From Microcyclosporella mali (taxonomy: Eukaryota; Ascomycota; Dothideomycetes; Mycosphaerellales; Mycosphaerellaceae), in the NCBI GenBank assembly GCA_002785985.1, contig NHNU01000011.1, positions 62,001 through 126,000 on the forward strand: a stretch of DNA of 64,000 nt. Reading direction: 5' to 3'. The notes under the pieces were generated by a model. The model saw nothing but the letters and a program-made list of their open reading frames with translations, did not search any database and had not been told where the DNA came from. This document shows, one piece after another, positions 36,473 through 46,490 of the stretch; the first letter of the stretch is position 1, and the number at the start of each line of letters is the position of its first letter. A program made the translations under genes and the position numbers.

Positions 36473-36853
36473 CTAGAGCGCGTATACCTTCGGTCGTTGA
36501 GTCGTTGATTGCCTCGTTTCTGGCTGTCAACGAGTCGTATACCTTAAGGATCGTTGATTCTATCGTTAATTCGAGAATAGTTGGTTAATCGACAGTCTGT
36601 GCTCCGTTATACCGACTCAGGGAGGTATATACGAGAAAAGTCGTTGACCAAGTCAAAAATTTCGATTTCGTTGACTTCCCTGGCTGCGTGCTTTTAGTTT
36701 CTCTTAGCTTCTACATTTCTAGTAGTGAGACGAGGACAACTAACGACGTGTATACCTAAAACTGGATGTTTAGCTATCTTAACGACTCCGTTGGTCCTTT
36801 CGACGACAAAGCGACAACCAACGACTCAACGACCGAAGGTATACGCGCTCCTA
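36473..36853. mobile_element. MITE-like non-autonomous element with terminal inverted repeats
   Basis: The left end at 36476 reads GAGCGCGTATACCTTCGG and continues for about 36 bases. The right end at 36850 is its reverse complement with one mismatch in about 36 bases. Both ends are flanked by CTA (36473-36475 and 36851-36853), a candidate 3-base target-site duplication. The element is 375 bases and encodes no transposase. Internal copies of GTATAC and CGTTGA motifs add secondary structure. The family cannot be named without other copies. Confidence 0.72.
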
Positions 36854-37458
36854 GTCATTGCCAGTCCATAGCCATAAAAACAGACGACCCAGCAAGCGGA
36901 CCAAGCGACGAATTTGCAATATCGATCAAATGCACACGATGTTTGATTAGCGAGAGACAAGCCGATTCTAAGCATTGGGAGACAAGAGCTTTGGATTGTG
37001 AAGAACACTTACTCGAGAGGAACGTCTTGTGCCTGCATCTGTCTCAATGTGACACAAATGATAGATGCTATTGCATCGTACCTTGGCTAGAGAGTAGAAG
37101 AGCGACGATATAGAAAGGTGTTGAAATTTGCGCCTTTGACCGGCAGATGTCCAGATCATATCACGGTCATCGCATCAAACGCTGCGCAGCTCATGTTCAC
37201 AGCGTGCTGAATTTGACGACTCTGATCTCCACGTGCAAGATCCCAAAGCTACTTACTGGTTGACCCTCCTCACGTCGTTCTTGCACCTGAGCGTGCACTT
37301 TGAAACAACAGGCGACTGCACATGTGCGCGAGCAGTACCGCTAAGTCCTGAGCTTAGAGACGACACCACCATTTGCCGTTGAGAAATGTCTCTGCGTAGC
37401 TTTGCAGGCACCGTCAGAAGGCCTTCCGATATCCCACAAAGAAGCACATCAACCTTCC
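36854..37458. other. Gene-poor DNA between MITE and second MFS gene
   Basis: About 600 bases to the MFS stop codon, with no supported gene. The ORF at 36766-37113 crosses the MITE end and is rejected as coding. Confidence 0.45.
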
Positions 37459-39160
37459 CTACTCTTCTCCCAAAGCAAGCTTCCTCTTCATCCTCATGGT
37501 CTTCCTACGCTCATCGAGAGCAAAGATGACGGTGAGGAGGATGCCAAAGGCCGCAAGTCCGACGCCCAAGTACCAAGCTCCACGATATCCACTCAAAAGA
37601 TCCGCACCGTTCTTGTTGACTTTGGTTTCGACAATTGCACCTAGTCCGAGACCTAAAGATATGGCGTAATTCATGATTGTTGCGACTAGGCTCGCTGAGA
37701 CCTGGGATTGTAATGTTAGTCATTACTCGTTTTGCAACGCTGGCATTGACAGATTCTCAGCTCCGGCTTCGAGGATGAAGTAGACTTACTCCTTGGTGCT
37801 CTTGAGGCATCGCGTTCGAAAGCAGGATGTTCGAAGCTGGGAAAGACATCTCCCTATTCGCAATTTGTCAGTATGGACAGCAAACACGAAACATGGGAAA
37901 TGGCAAAGCGACTCACATGCCCCAAGGCATCACTACGACCGACACAAACAGCTGCGCCCAATAGGTCTGCTTGACAGGCATGGTGGCATACAGCAGATCA
38001 GCTGTGCAAAAAGCCGCTGCAGAGATCATCATTACTACATTGGCCGGAAGCTTTTGCAGAATCAGCCCTGCCGTGAAAGCAGCAGCGAGTCCGCTAAGCG
38101 CCGCGGGTGCAAATTGTAGACAGCCAAAGAGTGGTGAAATGCCTCGCAAGTTCTGCACAAACTCCCATCCATAGAATACCCAGACTCCAAAGGCCGCCCA
38201 TCCGCATGCCAAAGTGGCCAGGACGAAGCTGATGTCCGGCGTGATAGCTGAAAATGGAATCAAAGGGAAAGTCGCTCTGCGCTCCAAATATGCAAACAGG
38301 CCGAAGGATACGATCGCAGCGATCAGGAGGATATAGGTGAAAGGCCGTTGCGATTCCGGTCCAGGAGCCAAGATCAAGACGAAATTGAGTAGCACGAGGC
38401 CACAGACACCGGTGACACATCCAGCGATATCCATTCTCGCCCAGAGACTGTGCGTCGTCTCCTTGGACGAAGTCGGCGTACGCGGAACCAAAAACATCGC
38501 CAAAACACCGCAGACGGCTTCCAGAATCGCCATGCCCCAGAACCCCCAATTCCAGGAATTATACTCCACAGCGAGAGCGGAAACCAGAGCGCCGAAGATG
38601 AATCCACTAGGCGCCGTCGATCCGAAGGCGCTGAAAACCATCCCCTTGCGTGGGCCCGGCTCATACGCTCGTCCGAGGATGGCCATTCCATTCGGGAGGA
38701 GGAAGGCAGGACCGATACCCTGAAGAGCGCGGCAGAAACAGAACAGGACGGGCCCACTGAGGTCCGCGAACGCGGCAATGACGGTCCATATCGCCAGCCA
38801 GAAGAACCCGGCGACGAAGAGGAGTTTGTGGCCGTATAAGTCGCCTAGACGGCCGGCGACGAGGATGAATGTCCCCGCTGTCAGGGAATAGGCCGCGGGA
38901 AACCAGGAGAGTTGGGCCATGTTGTTACCGAGCCCGAAGGACTCTCCGAGAGTTGGGAGAATTGATATCACCTGTCCGAGCCCGGCTTGGCTCACGAGTT
39001 GAGCCATGCAGACTACGATGAGGAATGCAATCTCGCCGGACAGTGTTTTCGGTCGTTGGACGTCGAGGGATATTGTGACCGCTGTCGGCGGGGACGAGCC
39101 ATCGTCCTCTCCGCCAGCCCCGTGTGTTTCATCTTCAAAGTCGTCGTCGTTCCGTGGCAT
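37459..39160 (-). CDS. MFS multidrug-type exporter (DHA2-like), second copy
   Basis: Three exons, 39160..37917, 37853..37790 and 37701..37459, join to 516 residues. The ATG at 39160 (MPRNDDDFED) is the first in frame after a stop; the longer frame to 39235 begins with TTG. Motifs include VAGRLGDLYGHK, RALQGIGPAFLLPNGMAI and the late SLGLGLGAIVE segment. The domain order, intron-bearing 3' end and C-terminal DLLSGYRGAWYLGVGL match the first MFS (DLLYGYRGALWFGVGL), so the pair are paralogues. A 64-base middle exon is unusual compared with the single 3' intron of the first copy. The probable role is product export at the plasma membrane. Confidence 0.9.
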
Positions 39161-39758
39161 GGCGTCGCTGATGATTTTCGAATTTTGGTGTCTGCTGTCG
39201 GGGTCCGGATGTCGAGTCGGGGTGACTGGGAACAATCATGAAACAAGCCCTTAGAACGATGCGGTCTCTTGTGATCGAAACGTGTTCAAGTTGAAGTTCT
39301 GGCTTGAGGAGATCGATCGGGATATGCAGCGCTAATATAATTAGTCGATGCTTCGGTAATTCGGGTATCTGACCCTATTTTAGCGCGGATTGATTGATAG
39401 AATGTTTTTAGCATACGAGACTGACTTAGACAACACTACTTCTCTAAACAATAATATAGATAATATATATAGTAAATCTTCATACACTCTCAATATTTAC
39501 TCTTATATAAATATATGTACCTAGAGCTTTTGCTCTAACTGATAGCGACGCGTTATTTAGACCTGCTTTTTCGATGCATAGTATTATAGCCTTTACAGCA
39601 AGCTATTGGCAATTAGGTATACTCGTTATCTGGAACAGTTCTTAAATTCTAGTAGGGTACATCTAGCCTAGACGAAATCAACGGTCGCTGGCACAAGCCA
39701 GATGCGATGGGGTATCTAACAACTCAGAAATGCACTGCGCTAGAAGCAAGATCGTCTA
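39161..39758. other. AT-rich block separating cluster from housekeeping genes
   Basis: From about 39320 to 39680 the sequence is visibly AT-rich, with many TA-rich runs such as aataatatagataatatatatag, unlike the balanced composition on both sides. No gene is supported. This is how a small repeat relic altered by repeat-induced point mutation usually looks, but no parent element was recognised. Confidence 0.55.
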
Positions 39759-42700
39759 TTACCATTCTTCAGGCGTGCGGCCACCACTACTGTTGACGTA
39801 AGTTCGATCAACAGCCCAAATCCATTCGCCACGCTCTTTGTCGTTCCTGCAAGCGAACAACCACGCCTTGCTGGAGTAAATAGCCCATACCTCCATACGA
39901 ACATTGGGGCGTTGCAGCAGCATCGCCACTTCCGGCTCAGCGTCGATTCGAGAGTTTGTCAGGTTGATTGCGTTGATCTCATCGCCTTCCTTGCTGTATA
40001 AGTGCAAGTATGGACGTCGCAGCTCGACATACGTACGTATCCAACGGGATCCAGCCGAGTCTGGACACAGAAGCCACCCAGCTTTGAGAATTGTAGGTGA
40101 TTTGAGATTGCTCTCCACGACTGCGGCCAAGGGTGCTGACTCTTCCTCGTTCGGCATCGTACCATGTCCATTGGCGAAGGCCGCGCCTTGCTCTGGCGAT
40201 TCTGTGTTCGATCGCAAAAGCATAATTTCACCAGCAGAAGGACCAGTCTGCCATAAATCAAGCATTCTCTGCACAAGCGCTTGTTGCTGCTCAGTCGCAA
40301 CATCGCCATCAAGTCCTTCTGCTTTGACAGGCGGAGAGAGTGCGCCGAGGCTGAGGACGCCCCTGGCGCTCTCTATTTCTGCAACGCGCTGCAGTCGTTT
40401 TCGTAATTGCATATAGTCTCTGACCAACGATACGCCACGAGGTGCCCAGCTCGAGAGCAATTCCTCGCCTGTGACATATTCGCCTGTCGTGTCCATACGC
40501 CACAGATCGCCAGCTCGCTTCGCGCCGCCCGGCTTGAGTGTTATCGAGTAGTTACATGCGGTTGAGTGCACGACGCGCTGATATGCGAAGAGCTGCCCGA
40601 GGAAAGAACTCTGGCGAAACCACGTACGAGGACGGGTCTGGACGGAAACATCAAAGCTGAACCCCATAGGATGGGTGACCTTCGGGGAGTGTACATCCCA
40701 CTTGAGTGTGAGCTGAACTCGGTACTTGTCAACAGTCGGACGGTCAAGCAGCATCGAATTGTGGGCACTGGAGTCCCACTGCCCAGTCATCTTGACCTTG
40801 ATTGTACCATCAGGACCGTTACGGATGAGTGGAGGGGAAATCATGCTTAGCGGGATGTCAGGTTGGTTGCTGTCTGCATCGGCAACCTTTCCATCGCTGT
40901 CAACAAGACGTACGAAACCTGCTCTGAGACGGTCCAAGTCTTTCCAGGGAAGGCTATCGCCTGCGTTATGGACCAAGCTGACAACGACACGCCTTTGGAG
41001 ACCTTGGTGAAGCTGGTAGGCGCCTTGATCGAGCGTATCATTTTGTACAACTTCCACAGGTTGGTATTGGCCTTCCTCGTTAATCTCAAGGATTTGAATC
41101 CTGGCAAAGACATCGTGGCGCTCGTCGGTATAATACTCATGTTCTGAAATACGTGCACGATCTCGCTTGCCTCGCGGACGGACACCTGCAGCTTTGGATG
41201 CATCTCGCATGTCGTCCCAACTAAGGAGTTTGTCCAAATGCATCGGACTGACCTGTGAGAATATGCTCACTCTCAAACTCGCCTCTCGAGGGGCAGAAAG
41301 AGGCAGGCTCATGCTGTGAACACTTTCGAAGCGCACAGCACCCTCACCAAAGCCACTGATCAACGAAGTTGTTGTTGCGCCACCTTCTCCAGAAACTCCC
41401 GGGATGAAAAGCTGAGCATGCACATTCGTGCCCTCCCTTTCAGCAAATCCAATAAGGTCGTGCATGACCACATTGAACTTCAATGTGCTACTAGGCGCCT
41501 CGGCAGAGCTAGGTTCCAGCGATAGATGGACTACACCCACGATGCTGCTGGTGTACGGAGAATATACGTCCAATGTGAAGTCTTGGACTCTGCACTCGAA
41601 CACAGCCGCCAGTGGGATATCAGCGTCTCCAACACGCGTAAACTCTGGCATACAGTCCTCCACGAACGGATTTCCGATGTTGAAGTGCTGCATGTACTCC
41701 GGTCGATCAAGATATTGGAGGGTCTGCCGCATGGCTTTGACGCGCTTGCGGAGCTTCTCGATTGACCAGAGATGGAGGACACAATTCTGGAAGTCAACAA
41801 CCCGGACTCCCAGACACGGTTTGATAGACTCCTCAAGATCAGGATCGTTGCTCTCTTCTGCAGAGACACCATTGAGCACCAAATCGTAGGATGACCCGAA
41901 TGTGTGGCCCACGTCGACGATGGTGAACTGGAACACGACACTGCGCTCCATCTTCTGACTCATTATCTGGGCTTCCTTGAGCAAGGAGGCATTCCTGAGA
42001 GCTGCCGCGGCCAGGGCCACGTAGCGATGCCGTCTCCAGTGCTCCAGGACGTGCTTGGCAAGGAAGACGTCTCTCTCCGACATTTCAAGCTTGCCATCGC
42101 TTCTGCTTTTGGGCTTCGGTGGCTTCTTCATTGCGGCAATTTGTTTCGCAAAATCTGCCTTTTGCTCTGTCAACTGCTTCTGCATCCGATCCTTCATTTC
42201 TTGCAACGAAGCCTCCATCTTGATCTTCTCGGAGCGCAGTTGCTCAATCTCCACGTTGCCGGCTTCATCGTTATGGAGCTTCTGCTGATACTCTTCCTTC
42301 CGCTTGTCGAGTTGCTCCTGCATCTCTTCGCGAACCTGGTTCAGACTCTCGCCCTCCTCGCCGTGCTGCGGAGTGGATGGAATAGTCAGAGCAGTGTCTA
42401 AGCTGAAATTGTCAAGAGTGCCATTGCTGAGGTATTTCTCCCTCACTGGATGCGATGCGACCGACTCTGTATCCGTATCACCATTTGCATCGAAGAGTCG
42501 ACTGTCAGGCCTGGCTTTGCGCACCGCGCGTACTCGTTGTAAATCCTCAAATAAGACGTCTAACTGGTCATCGGTAAGATCGGAGATTTTCTGGTCAGGT
42601 CCGAGACTCGACGAGATCGCTTCTCGACGTGCAAAAGCCCAGTCGCTATCCCTGCCGTGTGTTCTCCAGGGAGCAGGAGACTCCGTACCTGGGCTACTAT

Positions 42701-44645
42701 CGTCGCCATCGACGTCAGACATGGCTCGACTGATACTGCTGGAAGTCCGTTCATGGCCATTCGGCCTCATTGATGGAGAAGGCGAGTCAAGTTGATCAGC
42801 AGTCACGGAATACTTCAGAAGACTGCCCTGTCCAGCTCGCTCTTCGCGGGCTTCCTGTGGATGGTTGAAGCGGAAGATGTGGAAGTCACCTAGAATAACA
42901 CGATAACCAGTGCGTAGTCTCTTGGGGGCCTCAATGCGTACACCATTCACCATGATGGCTGCACCATCTTTTGGGACAACGGTGACGATGCCATCGACAC
43001 TCTCGAACGTGCAGTGATCATGCAGGATCTTAGAGCCATTAAGTCTGATATCGACAGAATTGTCGCCAGTCACATGGCCCTCTCCATGCTCTTCACTGGT
43101 CTCTACGTTACCAACAGTCGTTGTCCCGGGCTTCAAATTATAGACCAGACACTCTGCAAGAAGGGGATCGTCGCTAAGATTAACAAGATGGGGCATCTTC
43201 TTCGGAGTACTGAGACCAACGAATCCTTTTTCAATGCTGATACCGAGTTCCTCGAGAGCAGCTTCTCGCTCTTTGTGAATCTGTTCCGTCTTGGTGAGCT
43301 TCTGTTCCCAAGTTTGATTGAGATCTTGATAGAGTTTCTCAGATTGAGAAAGCTGGTCCTGAATCTCAGCTTTAGAGACCTTCCTAACTGTGCCATCTGC
43401 TTGTGTGAAGCTGACGATCTGCTTCTCCAGTGGAATATCAGCGCTGTACTGTTCCTCTGCAATGCCGCCGCCAGTCGATAATTTGGACCGTAACTGCGCA
43501 AGCTCCTCTTTGAGCTCGCGGATCATGCGTGCATTCGGATCCTCGTTCACGACCGCATGGTTCTTGATGCGCTTGGCCGAATCTGCGTATCGTAGAGTTG
43601 ACAACGTCTCATCGAAATTGATATCAGCGGGAGAGATAGCAGCAATCATGGCAGTCAAGCTGTTCCCTCCCAAACTGTCCTTAAGGAGCCAAGTTAAGAC
43701 TGAGTCTCTGTAAGGAACTTGCACTTTGGCTTTCGCCTTGCCTGTGCTAAGATCGGCTAGTGCCGCAATCACACGTCCAAGGGTCGATAAAGAACGATTG
43801 ATCTCGGCTCCTTCCTTGAGTCGCGCTCCAGTAGCTCCAGTACTGGTGGCACGTTCCGAACCTGCTAGATCGACCAGACTGATCTTGGCGACCTTCTCCG
43901 TATCCATATTGGTCTCGACATCGTGTCGTTTTTGTGTAAGTGTAAGTGTGAAGACAGCGTGCGATCGTGAGGATGTCTCATTCATGTTTGTTGCTGCTAC
44001 TGTTCGAGCTTTGTTGCCCTCGTCCATCAGATTCTCGATCTCGACGAAGTTCCGCACGATCAACTTTGACAGATCTTCCACGTATGGACCAGTAGCAGGA
44101 TGCTCTCTAACCTTGAGATTGCCCTTGTTGCTAGGATTCAAAAGGTCGCGAACGCGCTCGTTATAGATCTCGATGTATGAGACCTCCACAGTCGCACCGA
44201 TGTTCTTGTCCTTCCCTTGTATCTCTTCAATTCGTTCAAACATGCTCCTGCAGATACGCGGGATCACACCAACTTCATCGCCATATCCCATCATGCTGTA
44301 ACTCTTTCCCGAACCAGTCTGGCCGTATGCAAAGATACAGTTGTTGTATCCATGGAAGGCATTGTCCAGTAGCGGTTTCCCCAGATCTGTGAATAGATCT
44401 TCTTGATCGGCGAAATGCGAGTCTTGGCGGTTGAAAGACCAGTATGACTTATCGAATGCGAACGTCTTAGAGCCCTCAAGAGCGGCCTTGACCGGTTTGC
44501 TTTTCCCATCTTGCAGTGGAGGCGTAAGGACGGTCTGCGCATCCTTCATAGATACGATGCATGTTGCATTGCGGGAGGTCTCGCGCGAGTTGAATGGCCG
44601 CACTCGCACGACGACCTTGATATTGCCCCCGCCCGCGGCCGCCAT
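39759..44645 (-). CDS. uncA: Kinesin-3 motor (UNC-104/KIF1-type)
   Basis: Single exon of 1628 residues. The N-terminal motor domain (about 1-370) holds the P-loop GQTGSGKSYSM, switch I NETSSRSHAVF and switch II DLAGSER. A FHA domain lies at about 490-590, coiled-coil and acidic spacers follow, then the KIF1B-like and DUF3694 regions, and a C-terminal PH domain (about 1510-1620, ending with a W-containing helix in NDKERGEWIWAVDRTYV). This order is diagnostic of kinesin-3 vesicle and endosome transporters such as Aspergillus UncA, which move early endosomes on a microtubule subset. A complete intronless gene of 4.9 kb is long but matches family length. Confidence 0.95.
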   Translation of the reverse strand: MAAAGGGNIKVVVRVRPFNSRETSRNATCIVSMKDAQTVLTPPLQDGKSKPVKAALEGSKTFAFDKSYWSFNRQDSHFADQEDLFTDLGKPLLDNAFHGYNNCIFAYGQTGSGKSYSMMGYGDEVGVIPRICRSMFERIEEIQGKDKNIGATVEVSYIEIYNERVRDLLNPSNKGNLKVREHPATGPYVEDLSKLIVRNFVEIENLMDEGNKARTVAATNMNETSSRSHAVFTLTLTQKRHDVETNMDTEKVAKISLVDLAGSERATSTGATGARLKEGAEINRSLSTLGRVIAALADLSTGKAKAKVQVPYRDSVLTWLLKDSLGGNSLTAMIAAISPADINFDETLSTLRYADSAKRIKNHAVVNEDPNARMIRELKEELAQLRSKLSTGGGIAEEQYSADIPLEKQIVSFTQADGTVRKVSKAEIQDQLSQSEKLYQDLNQTWEQKLTKTEQIHKEREAALEELGISIEKGFVGLSTPKKMPHLVNLSDDPLLAECLVYNLKPGTTTVGNVETSEEHGEGHVTGDNSVDIRLNGSKILHDHCTFESVDGIVTVVPKDGAAIMVNGVRIEAPKRLRTGYRVILGDFHIFRFNHPQEAREERAGQGSLLKYSVTADQLDSPSPSMRPNGHERTSSSISRAMSDVDGDDSSPGTESPAPWRTHGRDSDWAFARREAISSSLGPDQKISDLTDDQLDVLFEDLQRVRAVRKARPDSRLFDANGDTDTESVASHPVREKYLSNGTLDNFSLDTALTIPSTPQHGEEGESLNQVREEMQEQLDKRKEEYQQKLHNDEAGNVEIEQLRSEKIKMEASLQEMKDRMQKQLTEQKADFAKQIAAMKKPPKPKSRSDGKLEMSERDVFLAKHVLEHWRRHRYVALAAAALRNASLLKEAQIMSQKMERSVVFQFTIVDVGHTFGSSYDLVLNGVSAEESNDPDLEESIKPCLGVRVVDFQNCVLHLWSIEKLRKRVKAMRQTLQYLDRPEYMQHFNIGNPFVEDCMPEFTRVGDADIPLAAVFECRVQDFTLDVYSPYTSSIVGVVHLSLEPSSAEAPSSTLKFNVVMHDLIGFAEREGTNVHAQLFIPGVSGEGGATTTSLISGFGEGAVRFESVHSMSLPLSAPREASLRVSIFSQVSPMHLDKLLSWDDMRDASKAAGVRPRGKRDRARISEHEYYTDERHDVFARIQILEINEEGQYQPVEVVQNDTLDQGAYQLHQGLQRRVVVSLVHNAGDSLPWKDLDRLRAGFVRLVDSDGKVADADSNQPDIPLSMISPPLIRNGPDGTIKVKMTGQWDSSAHNSMLLDRPTVDKYRVQLTLKWDVHSPKVTHPMGFSFDVSVQTRPRTWFRQSSFLGQLFAYQRVVHSTACNYSITLKPGGAKRAGDLWRMDTTGEYVTGEELLSSWAPRGVSLVRDYMQLRKRLQRVAEIESARGVLSLGALSPPVKAEGLDGDVATEQQQALVQRMLDLWQTGPSAGEIMLLRSNTESPEQGAAFANGHGTMPNEEESAPLAAVVESNLKSPTILKAGWLLCPDSAGSRWIRTYVELRRPYLHLYSKEGDEINAINLTNSRIDAEPEVAMLLQRPNVRMEVWAIYSSKAWLFACRNDKERGEWIWAVDRTYVNSSGGRTPEEW

Positions 44646-45056
44646 GTTGCTGGTGAGCGCAGGCGTCGCTGGTTCGCAGCTCTACTGTCCTTCGTTCTCG
44701 TCCGGGCGTCACCACGGCGTCATGTGTAGTATTCGAGGGCGCCAGCTGGCCGCCGCAGGCGTGCGTTTGTTGTGCTCTTGGTTGACGTAGAGCCGAGGGT
44801 GGACCTAGGGACTGTAACGAGTGTTTCATCAGCAGCGCGTGTCCTTGCCAGTAACGCGCCATTTGGCTGCGGCCGGACGCTAGGCGGCGACTCCCGATAG
44901 CGCTAGTCATGGGAGCAGCGACATGTGAAATTAATTTTGCTGCTTCGTGCTTTCCAACATGAGTCAGCATTGACATCCCACGTCCTCGATACTTGGAGAC
45001 AATCTCATGGCAAAGACGGCTTCAAGATAGCTCAAAGCACGCCGACAGGACTTCAT
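44646..45056. promoter_or_regulatory. Divergent promoter, kinesin-3 and TRM5
   Basis: 411 bases between divergent starts. The TRM5 frame is open upstream to 44925, but that extension lacks similarity to the family start and probably is 5' leader. Confidence 0.55.
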
Positions 45057-46490
45057 ATGGAGGCAGACGACATGTGGCGGCCTCCGGTCAATCGCTTGAT
45101 GCGCGTGCTAGATCGCTCTTTCTTCCAGCGGACCGTGGAGCTCAAAGCGGCACGAATATTCGACAACAAAAACATCGCAAAGTGCAGATCAGCCCTCGAA
45201 CGCAGCAAAGATGCACTCGCACAGGACCGACTGGGCAGTGTGCACGCTGATCCCGATGCTGAGCGAGCCAAAATGGGCAAAAAGTGCATCTTGCTGAGGC
45301 CAGAGATCGCACCTGATGATACGTCCGTAGCACACAGGGATGGCGAAGACAGCTCGCTTCATGCCTCAAGCAGTCCTTGGCCCCACTCACCGACTGTGAC
45401 CGAGCTCGTCAAGGAAGAGCTCATCTCTGTTACTCCATTTCACCTTAAGCTCAACTACGACTATTGGACATACCATGATATCATTTCCGCCATCTTGCCT
45501 GAAGACGAACAAGGAGAAATACCATCGGGCTTTTCTCAAGTGGGCCATGTTGCCCATCTTAATTTGAGAGATGACTACCTGAAATACAAGAACATCATCG
45601 CAGAGATCCTCATGGACAAGAATCCTGGTGTCCGGACTGTTATAAATAAGATTGACGATGTGGGCGAGGAGAGCGAGTATCGGACATTCAAGTACGAAGT
45701 GCTCGCTGGCCCAGATGATATGGACGTTACCATTTCCGAGGAGAACTGCACATTCAAGTTTGACTACAGTAAGGTCTACTGGAACAGCAGGTTGAATACT
45801 GAGCACCGCAGACTTGTGGCAACCTTCAAAGAGGGCGAAGCGGTCTGCGACGTCATGGCTGGCATAGGACCTTTCGCTGTGCCTGCAGGAAAGAAGAAGA
45901 TATTTGTCTGGGCAAATGACCTGAATCCCGATAGCTACAACAGCATGCTGGACGCCATCAAACGAAACAAAGTCCAAGATTACGTCCAAGCTTTCAACCA
46001 AGATGGGGCGGCTTTCATCTGTACGGCAATTGAATCACTGGCTCACACCGATCACCAAATCGAGGTGATGAAGAAAGTATCGAGGAGAGATCCCAACGCC
46101 AAGCCTGAAGTTATCAAGACGCTGCTTCAGCCACGACAATTCCAGCACTTCGTAATGAATTTACCCGCTACAGCCATCACGTTCCTACCCAGCTTTATTG
46201 GGGCATATACTCCTGCAGTGCGTGAACACCTAGGTCCGGAAATTCACATGCCCCTGATTCACGTGTATTGCTTCAATACCAAGAGCGATGACAACGTCGA
46301 AGAGGGTATGAAGATTTGCCAGGAGATCAGCTCGCAACTGCAGCATACCATGAGACCAGGCAACATCGAACATGGCGACGTCGAGATTCACGATGTCAGG
46401 GACGTCGCTCCCAAGAAGAGAATGTTCTGTGCTAGTTTTCGACTTCCTGAGGCTGTGGCTTTTCGGTACGCCATCGACCCGACCACTTGA
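45057..46490 (+). CDS. trm5: tRNA (guanine(37)-N1)-methyltransferase Trm5
   Basis: Single exon of 477 residues from the ATG at 45057. The start was chosen because fungal Trm5 proteins begin with a short leader then FRPPVNR-like sequence, here MWRPPVNRLMRVLDRSFF. An in-frame ATG at 44925 would add 44 residues of unknown character. The SAM-binding motif VCDVMAGIGPFAVPAGKK is followed by ANDLNPDSY and the catalytic NLPATAITFLP motif. The protein methylates N1 of G37 in tRNAs in the cytosol and mitochondria, preventing frameshifts. An added mitochondrial leader could explain the upstream ATG. Confidence 0.93.
   Translation: MEADDMWRPPVNRLMRVLDRSFFQRTVELKAARIFDNKNIAKCRSALERSKDALAQDRLGSVHADPDAERAKMGKKCILLRPEIAPDDTSVAHRDGEDSSLHASSSPWPHSPTVTELVKEELISVTPFHLKLNYDYWTYHDIISAILPEDEQGEIPSGFSQVGHVAHLNLRDDYLKYKNIIAEILMDKNPGVRTVINKIDDVGEESEYRTFKYEVLAGPDDMDVTISEENCTFKFDYSKVYWNSRLNTEHRRLVATFKEGEAVCDVMAGIGPFAVPAGKKKIFVWANDLNPDSYNSMLDAIKRNKVQDYVQAFNQDGAAFICTAIESLAHTDHQIEVMKKVSRRDPNAKPEVIKTLLQPRQFQHFVMNLPATAITFLPSFIGAYTPAVREHLGPEIHMPLIHVYCFNTKSDDNVEEGMKICQEISSQLQHTMRPGNIEHGDVEIHDVRDVAPKKRMFCASFRLPEAVAFRYAIDPTT

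Noticed and set aside
36766..37113. 115-codon ORF on the plus strand
   Set aside because: It starts within the inverted-repeat element and runs out of it, with no recognisable domain.
5286..39160. Calling the locus a cercosporin or elsinochrome cluster
   Set aside because: No methyltransferase and several extra genes; class resemblance alone does not give the product.
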